From: Winogradskyella echinorum
GTDB taxonomy: Bacteria; Bacteroidota; Bacteroidia; Flavobacteriales; Flavobacteriaceae
DNA length: 64,000 nucleotides
Assembly (NCBI RefSeq): GCF_014297365.1
Contig: NZ_JACOQD010000002.1
Coordinates: 1-64,000 of the forward strand
Direction of reading: 5' to 3'
Made by a program: the position numbers and the translations under genes. This document shows positions 54,252-63,443 of this stretch, piece after piece; position 1 is the first letter of the stretch; every line of letters begins with the position of its first letter. The notes below the pieces were generated by a model that was given only the letters and a program-made list of their open reading frames with translations, made no database searches and had not been told where the DNA came from.

Positions 54252-56923
54252 TAGAAGAGCATGATGATTTGTTGAATGAAGATAATGGTAGCCAAGAAAC
54301 AATTACCAAGGTTACCGGAATGTATAAGGACTGGTTTTTAGATTACGCTTCTTATGTAATTCTAGAACGTGCAGTACCAGCAATAGAAGATGGTTTTAAA
54401 CCTGTGCAGCGACGTATTATGCACTCTATGAAAGATCTTGACGATGGACGTTATAATAAAGTCGCAAACATCGTAGGTCATACCATGCAATACCATCCGC
54501 ATGGTGATGCCAGTATTGCGGATGCTATGGTGCAAATTGGCCAAAAAGACTTATTGATAGATACCCAAGGAAACTGGGGAAATATCTTAACAGGTGATCG
54601 TGCAGCGGCTTCAAGATATATAGAGGCACGATTATCTAAGTTTGCTCTAGATGTTGTGTACAATCCAAAAATCACAGAATGGCAAGCTTCTTACGATGGT
54701 CGTAGAAAAGAACCTATAAATTTACCGGTAATGTTTCCTTTGCTTTTAGCGCAAGGTGGGGAAGGGATTGCTGTAGGTCTATCAACAAAAATTTTACCAC
54801 ATAATTTTATCGAACTAATTGATGCTTCAGTAAAGCACCTTAAGGGCAAACGTTTTACGATTTTACCAGATTTTCCGACTGCTGGTATTGCTGATTTTAC
54901 CAATTATAACGATGGACTACGTGGAGGTAAAGTGCGTGTAAGAGCTAAGATTTCGCAACGCGATAAAAATAGCTTAGTTATTACCGAAATTCCTTTTGGT
55001 ACAACGACATCATCTCTTATCGATTCTATTCTTAAAGCCAATGATAAGGGGAAAATTAAGATAAAAAAGATTGAAGATAATACTGCTGCTGAAGTAGAGA
55101 TACTAATTCATTTACCATCTGGCTTATCACCAGATAAGACAATCGATGCTTTATATGCTTTTACTAGTTGTGAGACATCAATTTCACCATTAGGTTGTGT
55201 TATTGAAGATAATAAGCCTTATTTCGTTGGTGTAACAGAGATGTTACGTCGCTCAACAGATAATACGGTTCAGCTTTTAAAAAGTGAATTAGAAATTAAG
55301 CTTGGTGAGTTTGAGGAGCAATGGCATTTTGCTTCTTTAGAGCGAATTTTTATTGAAAAGAGAATCTATCGTGATATTGAGGAAGAAGAAACCTGGGATG
55401 GTGTTATCAATGCTATAGATAAAGGTCTACAGCCACATATAAAACACTTAAAGCGTGCTATAACTGTTGACGATATTACGCGATTAACAGAGATTAGAAT
55501 AAAACGTATTTCAAAATTTGATATAGATAAAGCACAACAAAAAATAGATGCTTTAGAAGATCAAATAGCTGAAGTAAAACATCACTTAGCGAACCTAATT
55601 GACTATGCGATAGCATATTTTGAAAGATTAAAGAAAGATTATGGTGAAGGTAAAGAGCGTAAAACTGAGATAAGAGTTTTCGAAGATGTCGATGCTACAA
55701 AGGTCGTTATTAGAAACACAAAACTTTATGTAAATAGAGAAGAAGGTTTTATAGGTACGTCTTTAAGGAGAGATGAATATGTGTGCGATTGTAGTGATAT
55801 TGATGATATTATTGTGTTTACCAAGGACGGTAAAATGATGGTTACTAAAGTAGATTCTAAAACTTTCATTGGTAAAAACATTATACATGTAGCTGTATTT
55901 AAGAAAAAAGATAAGCGTACTGTTTATAATATGATTTATCGCGATGGTAAAAGTGGGCCATCTTATGTTAAACGATTTGCGGTAACAAGTATGACTAGAG
56001 ATCGCGAATACGATTTAACCAATGGTACTAAAGGATCTTCATTATGGTATTTTTCTGCCAACCCAAATGGTGAAGCAGAAGTTGTAACTATTATGTTGCG
56101 TCAGGTAGGTAGTATTAAAAAGTTGAAATGGGATTTAGATTTTGCCGATATTCTTATAAAAGGAAGATCGTCAAAAGGTAATTTAGTAACTAAATATTCT
56201 ATAAAACGAGTTGAGTTAAAAGAAAAAGGGGTTTCTACCTTAAAACCACGTAAAATTTGGTTCGACGATACAGTTCAACGCCTTAATGTTGATGGTAGAG
56301 GTGAGTTGATTGGCGAATTTAGGGGTGAGGATCGATTATTAATTATAACGCAATCTGGAGTTGTTAAAACTATTATACCAGAATTGACTACCCATTTTGA
56401 TAGTGATATGATTGTTTTAGAAAAATGGATACCTAAAAAACCTATTTCAGCAATTTATTACGATGGAGATAAGGAACGGTATTATGTAAAGCGTTTTGTA
56501 ATTGAGCAAGAAGGTAAAGAGGAAACCTTTATATCAGACCATGCTAATTCGCAACTAGAAATTGTTTCTACAGACTGGAGACCAATGGCTGATGTAGAAT
56601 TCACCAAGGAACGTGGTAAGGATCGTAAACCAAACATGGAAGTGAACCTAGAGGAATTTATTGCAGTTAAAGGAATTACAGCATTAGGCAATCAGTTAAC
56701 TAAAGATAAAATTAACCAAATTAGCTTGTTAGATTCATTACCATACGAGGCACCAGAGGAAGTGCATGCAGATGAGTTGGAGGTTGTAGATGAGGAAACG
56801 GTTTCTAATAGTTCTGAAACTGAAAATGCCTCTGAAAACGAATCGAAAACAGAATCCACATCTAAAGATGATTCAAATGAAGATTCAGGTATTGACGATA
56901 AAGGTCAAGCGAGTCTGTTTTAA
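54248..56923 (+). CDS. parC: DNA topoisomerase IV subunit A
   Basis: 891 aa. The breakage-reunion domain has YASYVILERAVPAIEDGFKP, HPHGDASIADA and the active-site Tyr124 in AASRYIEARLS. A coiled-coil tower (~425-460) and C-terminal blades (~480-810) follow. The final ~70 residues are acidic and Ser/Glu/Asn-rich, ending DKGQASLF. It is longer than E. coli ParC (752 aa), as in other Bacteroidota. It overlaps the convergent terC by 4 bp. Confidence 0.95.
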   Translation: MIEEHDDLLNEDNGSQETITKVTGMYKDWFLDYASYVILERAVPAIEDGFKPVQRRIMHSMKDLDDGRYNKVANIVGHTMQYHPHGDASIADAMVQIGQKDLLIDTQGNWGNILTGDRAAASRYIEARLSKFALDVVYNPKITEWQASYDGRRKEPINLPVMFPLLLAQGGEGIAVGLSTKILPHNFIELIDASVKHLKGKRFTILPDFPTAGIADFTNYNDGLRGGKVRVRAKISQRDKNSLVITEIPFGTTTSSLIDSILKANDKGKIKIKKIEDNTAAEVEILIHLPSGLSPDKTIDALYAFTSCETSISPLGCVIEDNKPYFVGVTEMLRRSTDNTVQLLKSELEIKLGEFEEQWHFASLERIFIEKRIYRDIEEEETWDGVINAIDKGLQPHIKHLKRAITVDDITRLTEIRIKRISKFDIDKAQQKIDALEDQIAEVKHHLANLIDYAIAYFERLKKDYGEGKERKTEIRVFEDVDATKVVIRNTKLYVNREEGFIGTSLRRDEYVCDCSDIDDIIVFTKDGKMMVTKVDSKTFIGKNIIHVAVFKKKDKRTVYNMIYRDGKSGPSYVKRFAVTSMTRDREYDLTNGTKGSSLWYFSANPNGEAEVVTIMLRQVGSIKKLKWDLDFADILIKGRSSKGNLVTKYSIKRVELKEKGVSTLKPRKIWFDDTVQRLNVDGRGELIGEFRGEDRLLIITQSGVVKTIIPELTTHFDSDMIVLEKWIPKKPISAIYYDGDKERYYVKRFVIEQEGKEETFISDHANSQLEIVSTDWRPMADVEFTKERGKDRKPNMEVNLEEFIAVKGITALGNQLTKDKINQISLLDSLPYEAPEEVHADELEVVDEETVSNSSETENASENESKTESTSKDDSNEDSGIDDKGQASLF

Positions 56924-57708
56924 TTTTTGTTTTTAGTTGTTCTGTGATTTAAAAATTCTACAAACAGAGAAAATGCAATTGCAAAGTACAGATATCCTTT
57001 AGGTATAGCGCCAACAGTGTTTCCGAAAAATTCTGTATGCGAAAGGTGAGCCGCTTCTGTAATTAGCATAAAGCCAATTAAAATTAAAAATGCTAAACCT
57101 AAGATTTGCATACTTGGGTTTTTGTCAATAAACTTTCTAATTGGGTTTGCAAAACCTATCATTACTGCGATAGAGATTATTACAGCGATAATCATTAGAA
57201 TTAATGTGTAATTATTGTTAGGATGCAATCCGTTTGTCATACCAACAGCAGTTAAAATAGAATCTACAGAGAAAATAAAGTCTATAATCAAAATTTGAGT
57301 AATTGCTTGAGACAATGATTTTATAACCTTAGATTTTACACCATCTTCGTCGTGAGATGGATTTTCAACTTTTTCTCTAATTTCAGAAGTACTTTTATAA
57401 ATTAAGAATAATCCACCGGCAAATAATATAATAGCTTGCCAACTTATAGCAATATTTAGCCAACTAGAAGTGTAAGTGTAAAAAGGTTCGCTTAACCCAA
57501 CTAAAAATGACACGAAAAAAAGTAATATTATACGCTGAACCATTGCTAGTATAAGTCCAATGTTAGTTGCCTTGTTTCGTTGATGTTCTGGCAGTTTGTT
57601 AGCTGCTATAGATATAAAAACAATATTATCTATACCTAATATGATTTCTAAAAACGTTAAAGTGATTAAAGCCATTATAGCATCCGAAGACAGTAGAAAA
57701 TCTAGCAT
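56920..57708 (-). CDS. TerC family integral membrane protein
   Basis: 262 aa, about seven to eight helices. Family motifs: TFLEIILGIDNIVFISI (Glu21, Asp27), QRNKATNIGLILAMVQRI and IIDFIFSVDSILTAVGM. TerC/Alx/MeeY-type proteins are implicated in metal ion export or loading of exported metalloproteins and in tellurite resistance phenotypes. A lipoprotein gene lies 6 bp upstream on the same strand and is probably co-transcribed. Convergent with parC. Confidence 0.9.
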   Translation of the reverse strand: MLDFLLSSDAIMALITLTFLEIILGIDNIVFISIAANKLPEHQRNKATNIGLILAMVQRIILLFFVSFLVGLSEPFYTYTSSWLNIAISWQAIILFAGGLFLIYKSTSEIREKVENPSHDEDGVKSKVIKSLSQAITQILIIDFIFSVDSILTAVGMTNGLHPNNNYTLILMIIAVIISIAVMIGFANPIRKFIDKNPSMQILGLAFLILIGFMLITEAAHLSHTEFFGNTVGAIPKGYLYFAIAFSLFVEFLNHRTTKNKN

Positions 57709-57714
57709 AAGAAA

Positions 57715-58101
57715 TTAATTAATCTTTTTAGCAATACCCTTTTCTACGCGCAATTCGCTATTAGACTTTTTAATAGCAAGCTTATATTCAAAGGTATAAG
57801 AGTTATTTGTAGTAGAAAGTATTTTCATGTGTATAGCCTCTTTTTCAGACATACTATTAGGGTTAATTTTTTTTAGAATAAATTCACAATCATTTATCCA
57901 GCGTACTGTAGAAGAGTCAACTTTGCCTTCGTAATAATCTATATTTAGTGAATCTGTACGCATAAACTTCCCTGTTTTTTCCACACCGTCAATCGTGTAG
58001 TTAAATTCAAATGTACCAACTTTATAATCTGAACAATTACGCTCTATGTTGTAGCAACTTGTTAAGAATAGAAGTAATAAAAGAAAATATAAGGGCTTCA
58101 T
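57715..58101 (-). CDS. Small hypothetical lipoprotein
   Basis: 128 aa. Lipoprotein signal MKPLYFLLLLLFLTSC (Cys16). The mature part is beta-rich: NCSDYKVGTFEFNYTIDG, DSSTVRWINDCEFILKKINP, YTFEYKLAIKKS. Two cysteines (NCSD and NDCEF) may form a disulfide. It is located beside topoisomerase IV genes in this genome; a label of topoisomerase for such a protein would be wrong. Function unknown. Confidence 0.78.
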   Translation of the reverse strand: MKPLYFLLLLLFLTSCYNIERNCSDYKVGTFEFNYTIDGVEKTGKFMRTDSLNIDYYEGKVDSSTVRWINDCEFILKKINPNSMSEKEAIHMKILSTTNNSYTFEYKLAIKKSNSELRVEKGIAKKIN

Positions 58102-58142
58102 TATAAATGTTTGTACAAAGATAATGAATCGTAAAGTGAATT

Positions 58143-58511
58143 TTAGGGATTAAAACTTTTAAAAGTTCCATCCTTATAAAAGATGACTATTTTTTCAATT
58201 TCAGAATCAGAATTCGATTTTTGAATTTTAGACTTTAATTCTGGTTTTGGTAAATTAGAATTAGGTGATTCAGAAATTTTTGGCTTACTAGGAAATTCTC
58301 CTTTACCATTCATTAACCAATATAATTCTACTTCAGGATAGGTGTGAAGTACCTTCATTACAAAATCTAAACTAGGCTTATTTCTACCAGAAAGAATATG
58401 CGAAATACTAGAGCGTTGCACACCAATTTTTTCGGAAAAACTAGAGGCTGTTTCACCATAATAATCGATGACTTTTTGAAGTCTTTCAGTAAATTTAGCT
58501 GAGTTTATCAT
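58143..58511 (-). CDS. XRE-family helix-turn-helix regulator
   Basis: 122 aa. N-terminal HTH (~4-62): FTERLQKVIDYYGETASSFSEKIGVQRSSISHILSG (cut by me in reading as helices 1-3), then FVMKVLHTYPEVELYWLMNGKGEFP, which is typical of flavobacterial XRE proteins. A Ser/Pro/Lys-rich tail ends FYKDGTFKSFNP. Likely autoregulated: a TTAC-N4-GTAA dyad overlaps its predicted -7 element (TACTTTTG on the minus strand, 58543-58550). Target genes may include the divergent peptidase. Confidence 0.87.
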   Translation of the reverse strand: MINSAKFTERLQKVIDYYGETASSFSEKIGVQRSSISHILSGRNKPSLDFVMKVLHTYPEVELYWLMNGKGEFPSKPKISESPNSNLPKPELKSKIQKSNSDSEIEKIVIFYKDGTFKSFNP

Positions 58512-58539
58512 TGTAAACTTTGTTTCTATCTTTTAAACG

Positions 58540-58798
58540 TTACAAAAGTAAACATTAGTATTGTATTTCTTCGGGATTGTTTAAATATTTAACAAGAACT
58601 ATTAAATTAAAACTTTCAACAATACTTATAATTGACTGAAAATAAATTAATTAATATGTGTAAAATATTATTATTAAATTATTTGCAATCTATATATTTA
58701 GATATGTTGGTATTAAGACGAAATTTGTATACGAATGTAACATTACTGGAACAAACAAGTGTTTACAATTGTAAATTATCAAATGATTACATTTGTAA
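58540..58798. promoter_or_regulatory. Three TTAC-N4-GTAA dyads in the XRE-peptidase spacer
   Basis: The spacer 58512-58815 (304 bp) carries TTACAAAAGTAA (58540-58551, over the XRE -7), TTACAATTGTAA (58763-58774, inside perfect TTTACAATTGTAAA) and TTACATTTGTAA (58787-58798). A spacer-less TTACGTAA (58809-58816) touches the peptidase start. An open frame at 58632-58835 here has no coding character. Binding by the XRE protein is inference. Confidence 0.55.
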
Positions 58799-58815
58799 CT
58801 CAATAAAATTACGTA

Positions 58816-59961
58816 ATGCAATTAGAGCAGATTAATAGTTTATATTCTTTATTAAAAACGCCAGAATTATTTGGGCGTTATATTACCAATTCGCACATTG
58901 AAAAATGTCTTGAGAAATTTCCTAAATCTTTAATTTCGGTGGTTGGTCATTCTGTAGAGGATCGACCTATTTATAGTTTAAAATTTGGAAGTGGATCTAC
59001 AAAAATTTTATTGTGGTCTCAGATGCATGGTAACGAATCAACCACAACAAAAGCATTATTTGATTGTTTTAATTTGTTTGAAACAAATAATAAGATTACA
59101 AACTCAATATTAGAATCATGTACTTTACTAGTTATTCCTATTTTAAATCCTGATGGTGCTGAACGCTATACACGGTTAAATGCAAACGAGGTGGATTTAA
59201 ATAGAGATGCACAGGATTTATCTCAGCCAGAGAGTAGAGTATTACGTCAAGTTTACGAAAATTTTAAACCTCATTATTGTTTTAATCTTCATGGGCAGCG
59301 TACTATTTACGGTATTGAAATGTCTGGTGTTTCTTCGACCTTGTCTTTTTTATCACCTTCACAAGATGAAAATCGTTCTTTAACTAAAAATAGAAAGACT
59401 GCGATGGCAGTTATTTCTAAAATAAATAGTGTTTTGCAAGAAGAAATACCTAATGGAATTGGACGCTATGATGATGGCTTTAATTTGAATTGTGTAGGAG
59501 ATACGTTTCAAAACTTTGGAATACCTACAATTTTATATGAAGCTGGTCATTACCCAAATGATTATAACAGAGAAGAGGTGAGGCGTTATATCTTTATTTC
59601 ATTGTTAAAAGGGTTGCGTTATATATCTAAAGGTGTTGATGAATTAGATTATATAGATTATCTAAAAATTCCTGAAAATTCTAAATCTTTTTATGATATC
59701 ATTATAAGAAATGCTAAGATATCAGAAGATAACGATCAGCTGACTGATATTGCCATACAGTATAATGAAGTTTTAAATGGAGGAAAAATAGACTTTGTTC
59801 CTGTAGTTGAAGAAATTTCGAAATTAGATAAATTTTACGGTCATAAAGAAATTGATGCTGATGGAGCTTTAGTGGAAGCAAGTGAAAATTTGATGCTAAA
59901 AGTGGGTTACGAAATCGATTTCGTTTTAGTGAATAATAAGAAAATAGGGCTTTTTATCTAA
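58816..59961 (+). CDS. M14 family zinc carboxypeptidase
   Basis: 381 aa. Zinc ligands His71 and Glu74 (SQMHGNES) and His159 (NLHGQ), substrate-binding Asn/Arg at 129-130 (LNRD), general base Glu242 (LYEAGHYP). The catalytic domain covers ~20-260; the C-terminal ~120 residues are a beta-rich extension. No signal peptide, so it appears cytosolic, unusual for a classical digestive carboxypeptidase and suggesting a role in peptide or peptidoglycan-fragment turnover. An Lrp regulator gene follows 74 bp later. Confidence 0.9.
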   Translation: MQLEQINSLYSLLKTPELFGRYITNSHIEKCLEKFPKSLISVVGHSVEDRPIYSLKFGSGSTKILLWSQMHGNESTTTKALFDCFNLFETNNKITNSILESCTLLVIPILNPDGAERYTRLNANEVDLNRDAQDLSQPESRVLRQVYENFKPHYCFNLHGQRTIYGIEMSGVSSTLSFLSPSQDENRSLTKNRKTAMAVISKINSVLQEEIPNGIGRYDDGFNLNCVGDTFQNFGIPTILYEAGHYPNDYNREEVRRYIFISLLKGLRYISKGVDELDYIDYLKIPENSKSFYDIIIRNAKISEDNDQLTDIAIQYNEVLNGGKIDFVPVVEEISKLDKFYGHKEIDADGALVEASENLMLKVGYEIDFVLVNNKKIGLFI

Positions 59962-60002
59962 AATAATTCAATTAAAATGCATAATTAACAATAAAAATCA
60001 TC

Positions 60003-60010
60003 TATTTTTG
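60003..60010 (+). promoter_or_regulatory. -7 element of the second Lrp gene
   Basis: TATTTTTG matches TAnnTTTG exactly and ends 25 bp before the ATG at 60036. The -33 TTG is not clear. Confidence 0.5.
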
Positions 60011-60035
60011 CGGTTATTATAAATATTATATAAAT

Positions 60036-60518
60036 ATGGCAAAGTTTAAATTAGATGAAGTTGACCACCAAATTTTGGATATGCTTATTGATAATACGCG
60101 AATTCCATTTACAGATATTGCAAAAAAATTATTGATTTCTGCAGGTACTGTTCATGTTCGTGTAAAGAAAATGGAAGAGGCAGGAATTATAAAAGGTTCG
60201 TCTTTAACATTGGATTATAAAAAACTAGGTTATTCATTTATAGCTTATGTTGGTGTTTTTCTTCAAAACACATCGCAAACTAAATTTGTTTTAGAGCGCA
60301 TTAACCAAATACCTTATGTAACTGTAGCGCATATCACTACTGGAAAATTTAATATTTTCTGTAAAATTAGAGCAAAAGATACAATGCATGCAAAAGAAAT
60401 TATTTTTATGTTAGATGATATTGAAGGTGTTTACAGAACTGAGACTATGATTTCGTTAGAAGAGAGTCTTAATGATAAAAAACGATTAATGCATACTATA
60501 TTTAATGAATTAGATTAG
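60036..60518 (+). CDS. Lrp/AsnC family transcriptional regulator
   Basis: 160 aa. HTH (~6-55): VDHQILDMLIDNTRIPFTDI, KKLLISAGTVHVRVKKMEEAG; RAM domain (~70-150): FIAYVGVFLQNTSQTKFVLERI, VAHITTGKFNIFCKIRAKD. It has its own promoter and terminator. It lies two genes before aroB and the nearby proline dehydrogenase, a type of gene often controlled by Lrp proteins, but no direct evidence links them here. Confidence 0.92.
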   Translation: MAKFKLDEVDHQILDMLIDNTRIPFTDIAKKLLISAGTVHVRVKKMEEAGIIKGSSLTLDYKKLGYSFIAYVGVFLQNTSQTKFVLERINQIPYVTVAHITTGKFNIFCKIRAKDTMHAKEIIFMLDDIEGVYRTETMISLEESLNDKKRLMHTIFNELD

Positions 60519-60542
60519 TAAGTAATTAGATAATTATAACAG

Positions 60543-60578
60543 AAGCCCTTGGTTTAATTAACTTAGGGCTTTTTTTAA
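60543..60578 (+). terminator. Terminator after the second Lrp gene
   Basis: AAGCCCT (60543-60549) pairs with AGGGCTT (60565-60571), with inner GTT/AAC pairing, followed by a run of T. Confidence 0.8.
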
Positions 60579-60586
60579 ATTTAAAT

Positions 60587-61102
60587 ATGATTTCTAATCA
60601 ACTTAAAACCGAAGAATATAATTCGTATTACAGAACTTATATAGATAAAGCAGTTAACGTTGATATTGTTGACGGCTTAAAGCAAAATTTAGAATCTGTA
60701 GTAGAATTTTATTTAAGCATTCCTCATAATAAACATGATTATGCTTATGCTGAAGGAAAATGGAGCATTAAGGATGTCTTGCTTCACATTATAGATACAG
60801 AACGAATTTTTGCATATAGAGCATTGAGAATCGCTAGGCAAGATAAAACTCCTTTAGTGGGTTATGAGCAAGATGACTATGTGATTTCTGCGAATGCTAG
60901 TGCACGAACTTTAGAGAACATTATAGAGGAATATAAGGCTGTAAGGCTAGCCTCTATAGCTTTATATAGTAGTTTTGATAATGCGGTATTAAACGAAACA
61001 GGAGAGGCGAGCGGTTTCCCGTTTTCTGTGAGAGCTTTAGGATATATATTAACTGGCCACGAGAATCATCATAACCAAGTTATAAAAGAACGCTATTTAT
61101 AA
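60587..61102 (+). CDS. DinB family protein
   Basis: 171 aa four-helix bundle of the DinB/YfiT type. The three metal-binding histidines are visible: one in VLLHIIDTERIFAYRAL and two in GHENHHNQVI. Proteins of this family are thiol- or metal-dependent transferases, or stress-related. It starts right after the preceding terminator, and its end overlaps the convergent aroB by 6 bp. Substrate unknown. Confidence 0.9.
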   Translation: MISNQLKTEEYNSYYRTYIDKAVNVDIVDGLKQNLESVVEFYLSIPHNKHDYAYAEGKWSIKDVLLHIIDTERIFAYRALRIARQDKTPLVGYEQDDYVISANASARTLENIIEEYKAVRLASIALYSSFDNAVLNETGEASGFPFSVRALGYILTGHENHHNQVIKERYL

Positions 61103-62170
61103 CGCAGCATAAAAATCAAACGCTTCTAAAATCAATTCATTGCTTACTACGCAATCTATTTTAGGTTTTCCAATAGCATCGAGCAATACAAATTTTACAA
61201 TTCCATGACTATTCTTTTTATCATGCTTTAGCAAATTGATAATTAATTCTTGGTCTTGTTTGTTTATATCGACTTTGGCAAAGGTTTTTAAAATACCTTC
61301 TGAAATAACATTCAATTCTTCTATACCTAAATCGCATGTTTTATTAGATATAAAGGCTTCCATTAGCATGCCAATAGCTATGGCTTCACCATGAAGCAAT
61401 GGTGTTTTATCGGCATTTTCTAAGAAATAACTTTCAATAGCATGGCCAAGTGTGTGTCCGAAATTGAGAATCTTCCTTAAACCTTGTTCAGTTGGATCAT
61501 CGGTAACTACTTTGTTTTTTATGATGACAGAATCATAGATTAATTTATCTAAATCAGATATGTCTAAATTTTCAAGATGAGTAAGAGTATGCCAATAATC
61601 TTTATCATAAATTAATCCATGTTTTAGCATTTCTGCAAAACCAGAAACCATTTCATTTTGTGGTAGAGTATTTAAAAACGAAGTATCAACTCCTACCATT
61701 TCACCTTCGTTAATAACACCAACCTGATTTTTTAAAGCACCTAAATCAACACCTGTCTTACCTCCAACAGATGCATCTACCATAGCAAGTAATGAAGTTG
61801 GTATGTTTATATATGCAATGCCACGCATGTATGTGCTAGCGACAAAACCACCTAAATCAGTAACAACACCACCTCCTAAATTAATTAATAAACTTTTACG
61901 ATCTGCATTATACTCAGATAAGGCCTCCCAAACTCCCATGCATATATCTATGGTTTTATGGTCTTCACCATTTGGCATTTCCATTACTTCAACAATTATA
62001 TCTCCAGATTCTAAACGTTCTAAAAATTGAGGCAAGCATAAATCGTGCGTATTGGTATCTACTAAAATAAATATCTTAGATGGATTTTTGGTTATAATAT
62101 AATTATTTAGCTCTGTGTAAACACTAGCGTTAAAGTGCACTACTGCATTTTTTGTCGAAATAGAATTCAT
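61097..62170 (-). CDS. aroB: 3-dehydroquinate synthase
   Basis: 357 aa. NAD-binding and active-site blocks: EDHKTIDICMGVWEAL, LGGGVVTDLGGFVASTYMRG, PTSLLAMVDASVGGKTGVDL, GFAEMLKHGLI and ILNFGHTLGHAIES, LLHGEAIAIGMLME with Zn-binding Glu/His residues. It converts DAHP to 3-dehydroquinate in the shikimate pathway. Divergent from proline dehydrogenase, with 100 bp between. Confidence 0.96.
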   Translation of the reverse strand: MNSISTKNAVVHFNASVYTELNNYIITKNPSKIFILVDTNTHDLCLPQFLERLESGDIIVEVMEMPNGEDHKTIDICMGVWEALSEYNADRKSLLINLGGGVVTDLGGFVASTYMRGIAYINIPTSLLAMVDASVGGKTGVDLGALKNQVGVINEGEMVGVDTSFLNTLPQNEMVSGFAEMLKHGLIYDKDYWHTLTHLENLDISDLDKLIYDSVIIKNKVVTDDPTEQGLRKILNFGHTLGHAIESYFLENADKTPLLHGEAIAIGMLMEAFISNKTCDLGIEELNVISEGILKTFAKVDINKQDQELIINLLKHDKKNSHGIVKFVLLDAIGKPKIDCVVSNELILEAFDFYAAL

Positions 62171-62242
62171 TGTAGAAAGTAACTAATTTTGATGCTGTGA
62201 AAATACTTCCTTTTTTTAGAAAAAAATAAACCTAAGAATAAA

Positions 62243-62250
62243 TATATTTG
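62243..62250 (+). promoter_or_regulatory. -7 element of the proline dehydrogenase gene
   Basis: TATATTTG is an exact TAnnTTTG match ending 20 bp before the ATG at 62271. No convincing -33 TTG is seen in the right place. Confidence 0.5.
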
Positions 62251-62270
62251 CATTTATAACCATTTAGTTA

Positions 62271-63443
62271 ATGATAGACCACTCACTCTTTGAAAATACT
62301 GGCACTGCATTTACATTAAAATCTGATTCTGAATTAGAACGTGCCTACTTTTTATTTAAAATGATTTCTTCGCAGCCTTTAGTACGAATTGGTACTGCGG
62401 CAACTAATTTTGCTCTTAAAGCCAAATTGCCTGTAGAAGGTTTAATTCGTTCTACGGTTTTTGATCATTTTTGTGGTGGAGTTAATGAAGAAGATTGTTT
62501 GCACGTTATAGATAAATTATACACTAAAGGTGTAAGTTCTGTTTTAGATTATTCAGTAGAAGGTAAAGAAACAGAAGAACAATTTGATAATGCTGTTGAA
62601 AAAATATTGAAGATTATTCGCTTCTGTGATGAAAAGGAAGCTATGCCAATTGTGGTTTTTAAACCAACCGGTTTTGGTCGCTTTCATTTATATCAAAAGA
62701 AAACTGAAGGATTAGATTTTACAGAAAGTGAGCAAAATGAATGGGATAGAGTAGTAGCGCGTTTTGATGCAGTCTGTAAATTAGCAAAAGAAAAAGATGT
62801 AGAAGTCTTAATTGATGGTGAAGAAAGCTGGATGCAAGATGCTGCTGATGACTTGGTTGAAGATATGATGCGTCGCTACAATAAGGATGTAACTATTGTT
62901 TATAATACCTTGCAGACTTACCGTTGGGATCGTTTAGAGTATTTAAAACAATTACATAAACGTGCAAAAGCAGAAGGCTTTAAGATAGGGATGAAGATAG
63001 TAAGAGGTGCGTATATGGAAAAAGAGCGTAATAGAGCTGAAGAAAAAGGCTATGCTTCACCAATTTGCGAAAACAAAAAAGCTACAGATGATAACTTCAA
63101 TGCTTCTATGAGTTATATTTTAGATAACTTAAACGAGATCTCAGTTTTTATAGGCACACATAATGAAGCAAGTTGCTATTTGGCCATGGAGCTTATGGAG
63201 AAATACAATATTGCCAAGGAAGATAATAATGTATGGTTTGGTCAATTATATGGTATGAGCGATCATATAAGTTTCAATTTAGCAGCTTCCGGTTACAATG
63301 TTGCTAAGTATATTCCTTTTGGGCCTGTAAAAGATGTGATGCCTTATTTAATTAGAAGGGCAGAGGAAAATACGTCTGTTGCTGGCCAAACTAATAGAGA
63401 GTTATCTTTATTAAAAGCAGAAAAAAAGCGACGAAAATTATAA
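62271..63443 (+). CDS. Proline dehydrogenase
   Basis: 390 aa monofunctional FAD-dependent enzyme. TIM-barrel blocks are GVSSVLDYSVEGKE, VVFKPTGFGRF, VLIDGEESWMQD, YNTLQTYRWDRLE, KIVRGAYMEKERNRA, FIGTHNEAS and YIPFGPVKDVMPYLIRRAEEN. It oxidises proline to pyrroline-5-carboxylate, with electrons going to quinone; the P5C dehydrogenase is not in the window. Its end abuts the convergent deacetylase gene (63443/63444). Confidence 0.94.
   Translation: MIDHSLFENTGTAFTLKSDSELERAYFLFKMISSQPLVRIGTAATNFALKAKLPVEGLIRSTVFDHFCGGVNEEDCLHVIDKLYTKGVSSVLDYSVEGKETEEQFDNAVEKILKIIRFCDEKEAMPIVVFKPTGFGRFHLYQKKTEGLDFTESEQNEWDRVVARFDAVCKLAKEKDVEVLIDGEESWMQDAADDLVEDMMRRYNKDVTIVYNTLQTYRWDRLEYLKQLHKRAKAEGFKIGMKIVRGAYMEKERNRAEEKGYASPICENKKATDDNFNASMSYILDNLNEISVFIGTHNEASCYLAMELMEKYNIAKEDNNVWFGQLYGMSDHISFNLAASGYNVAKYIPFGPVKDVMPYLIRRAEENTSVAGQTNRELSLLKAEKKRRKL

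Noticed and set aside
58632..58835. 67-aa frame in the spacer before the M14 peptidase
   Set aside because: Its composition is that of AT-rich noncoding DNA, it overlaps the peptidase start and the dyads, and it resembles no protein I know.
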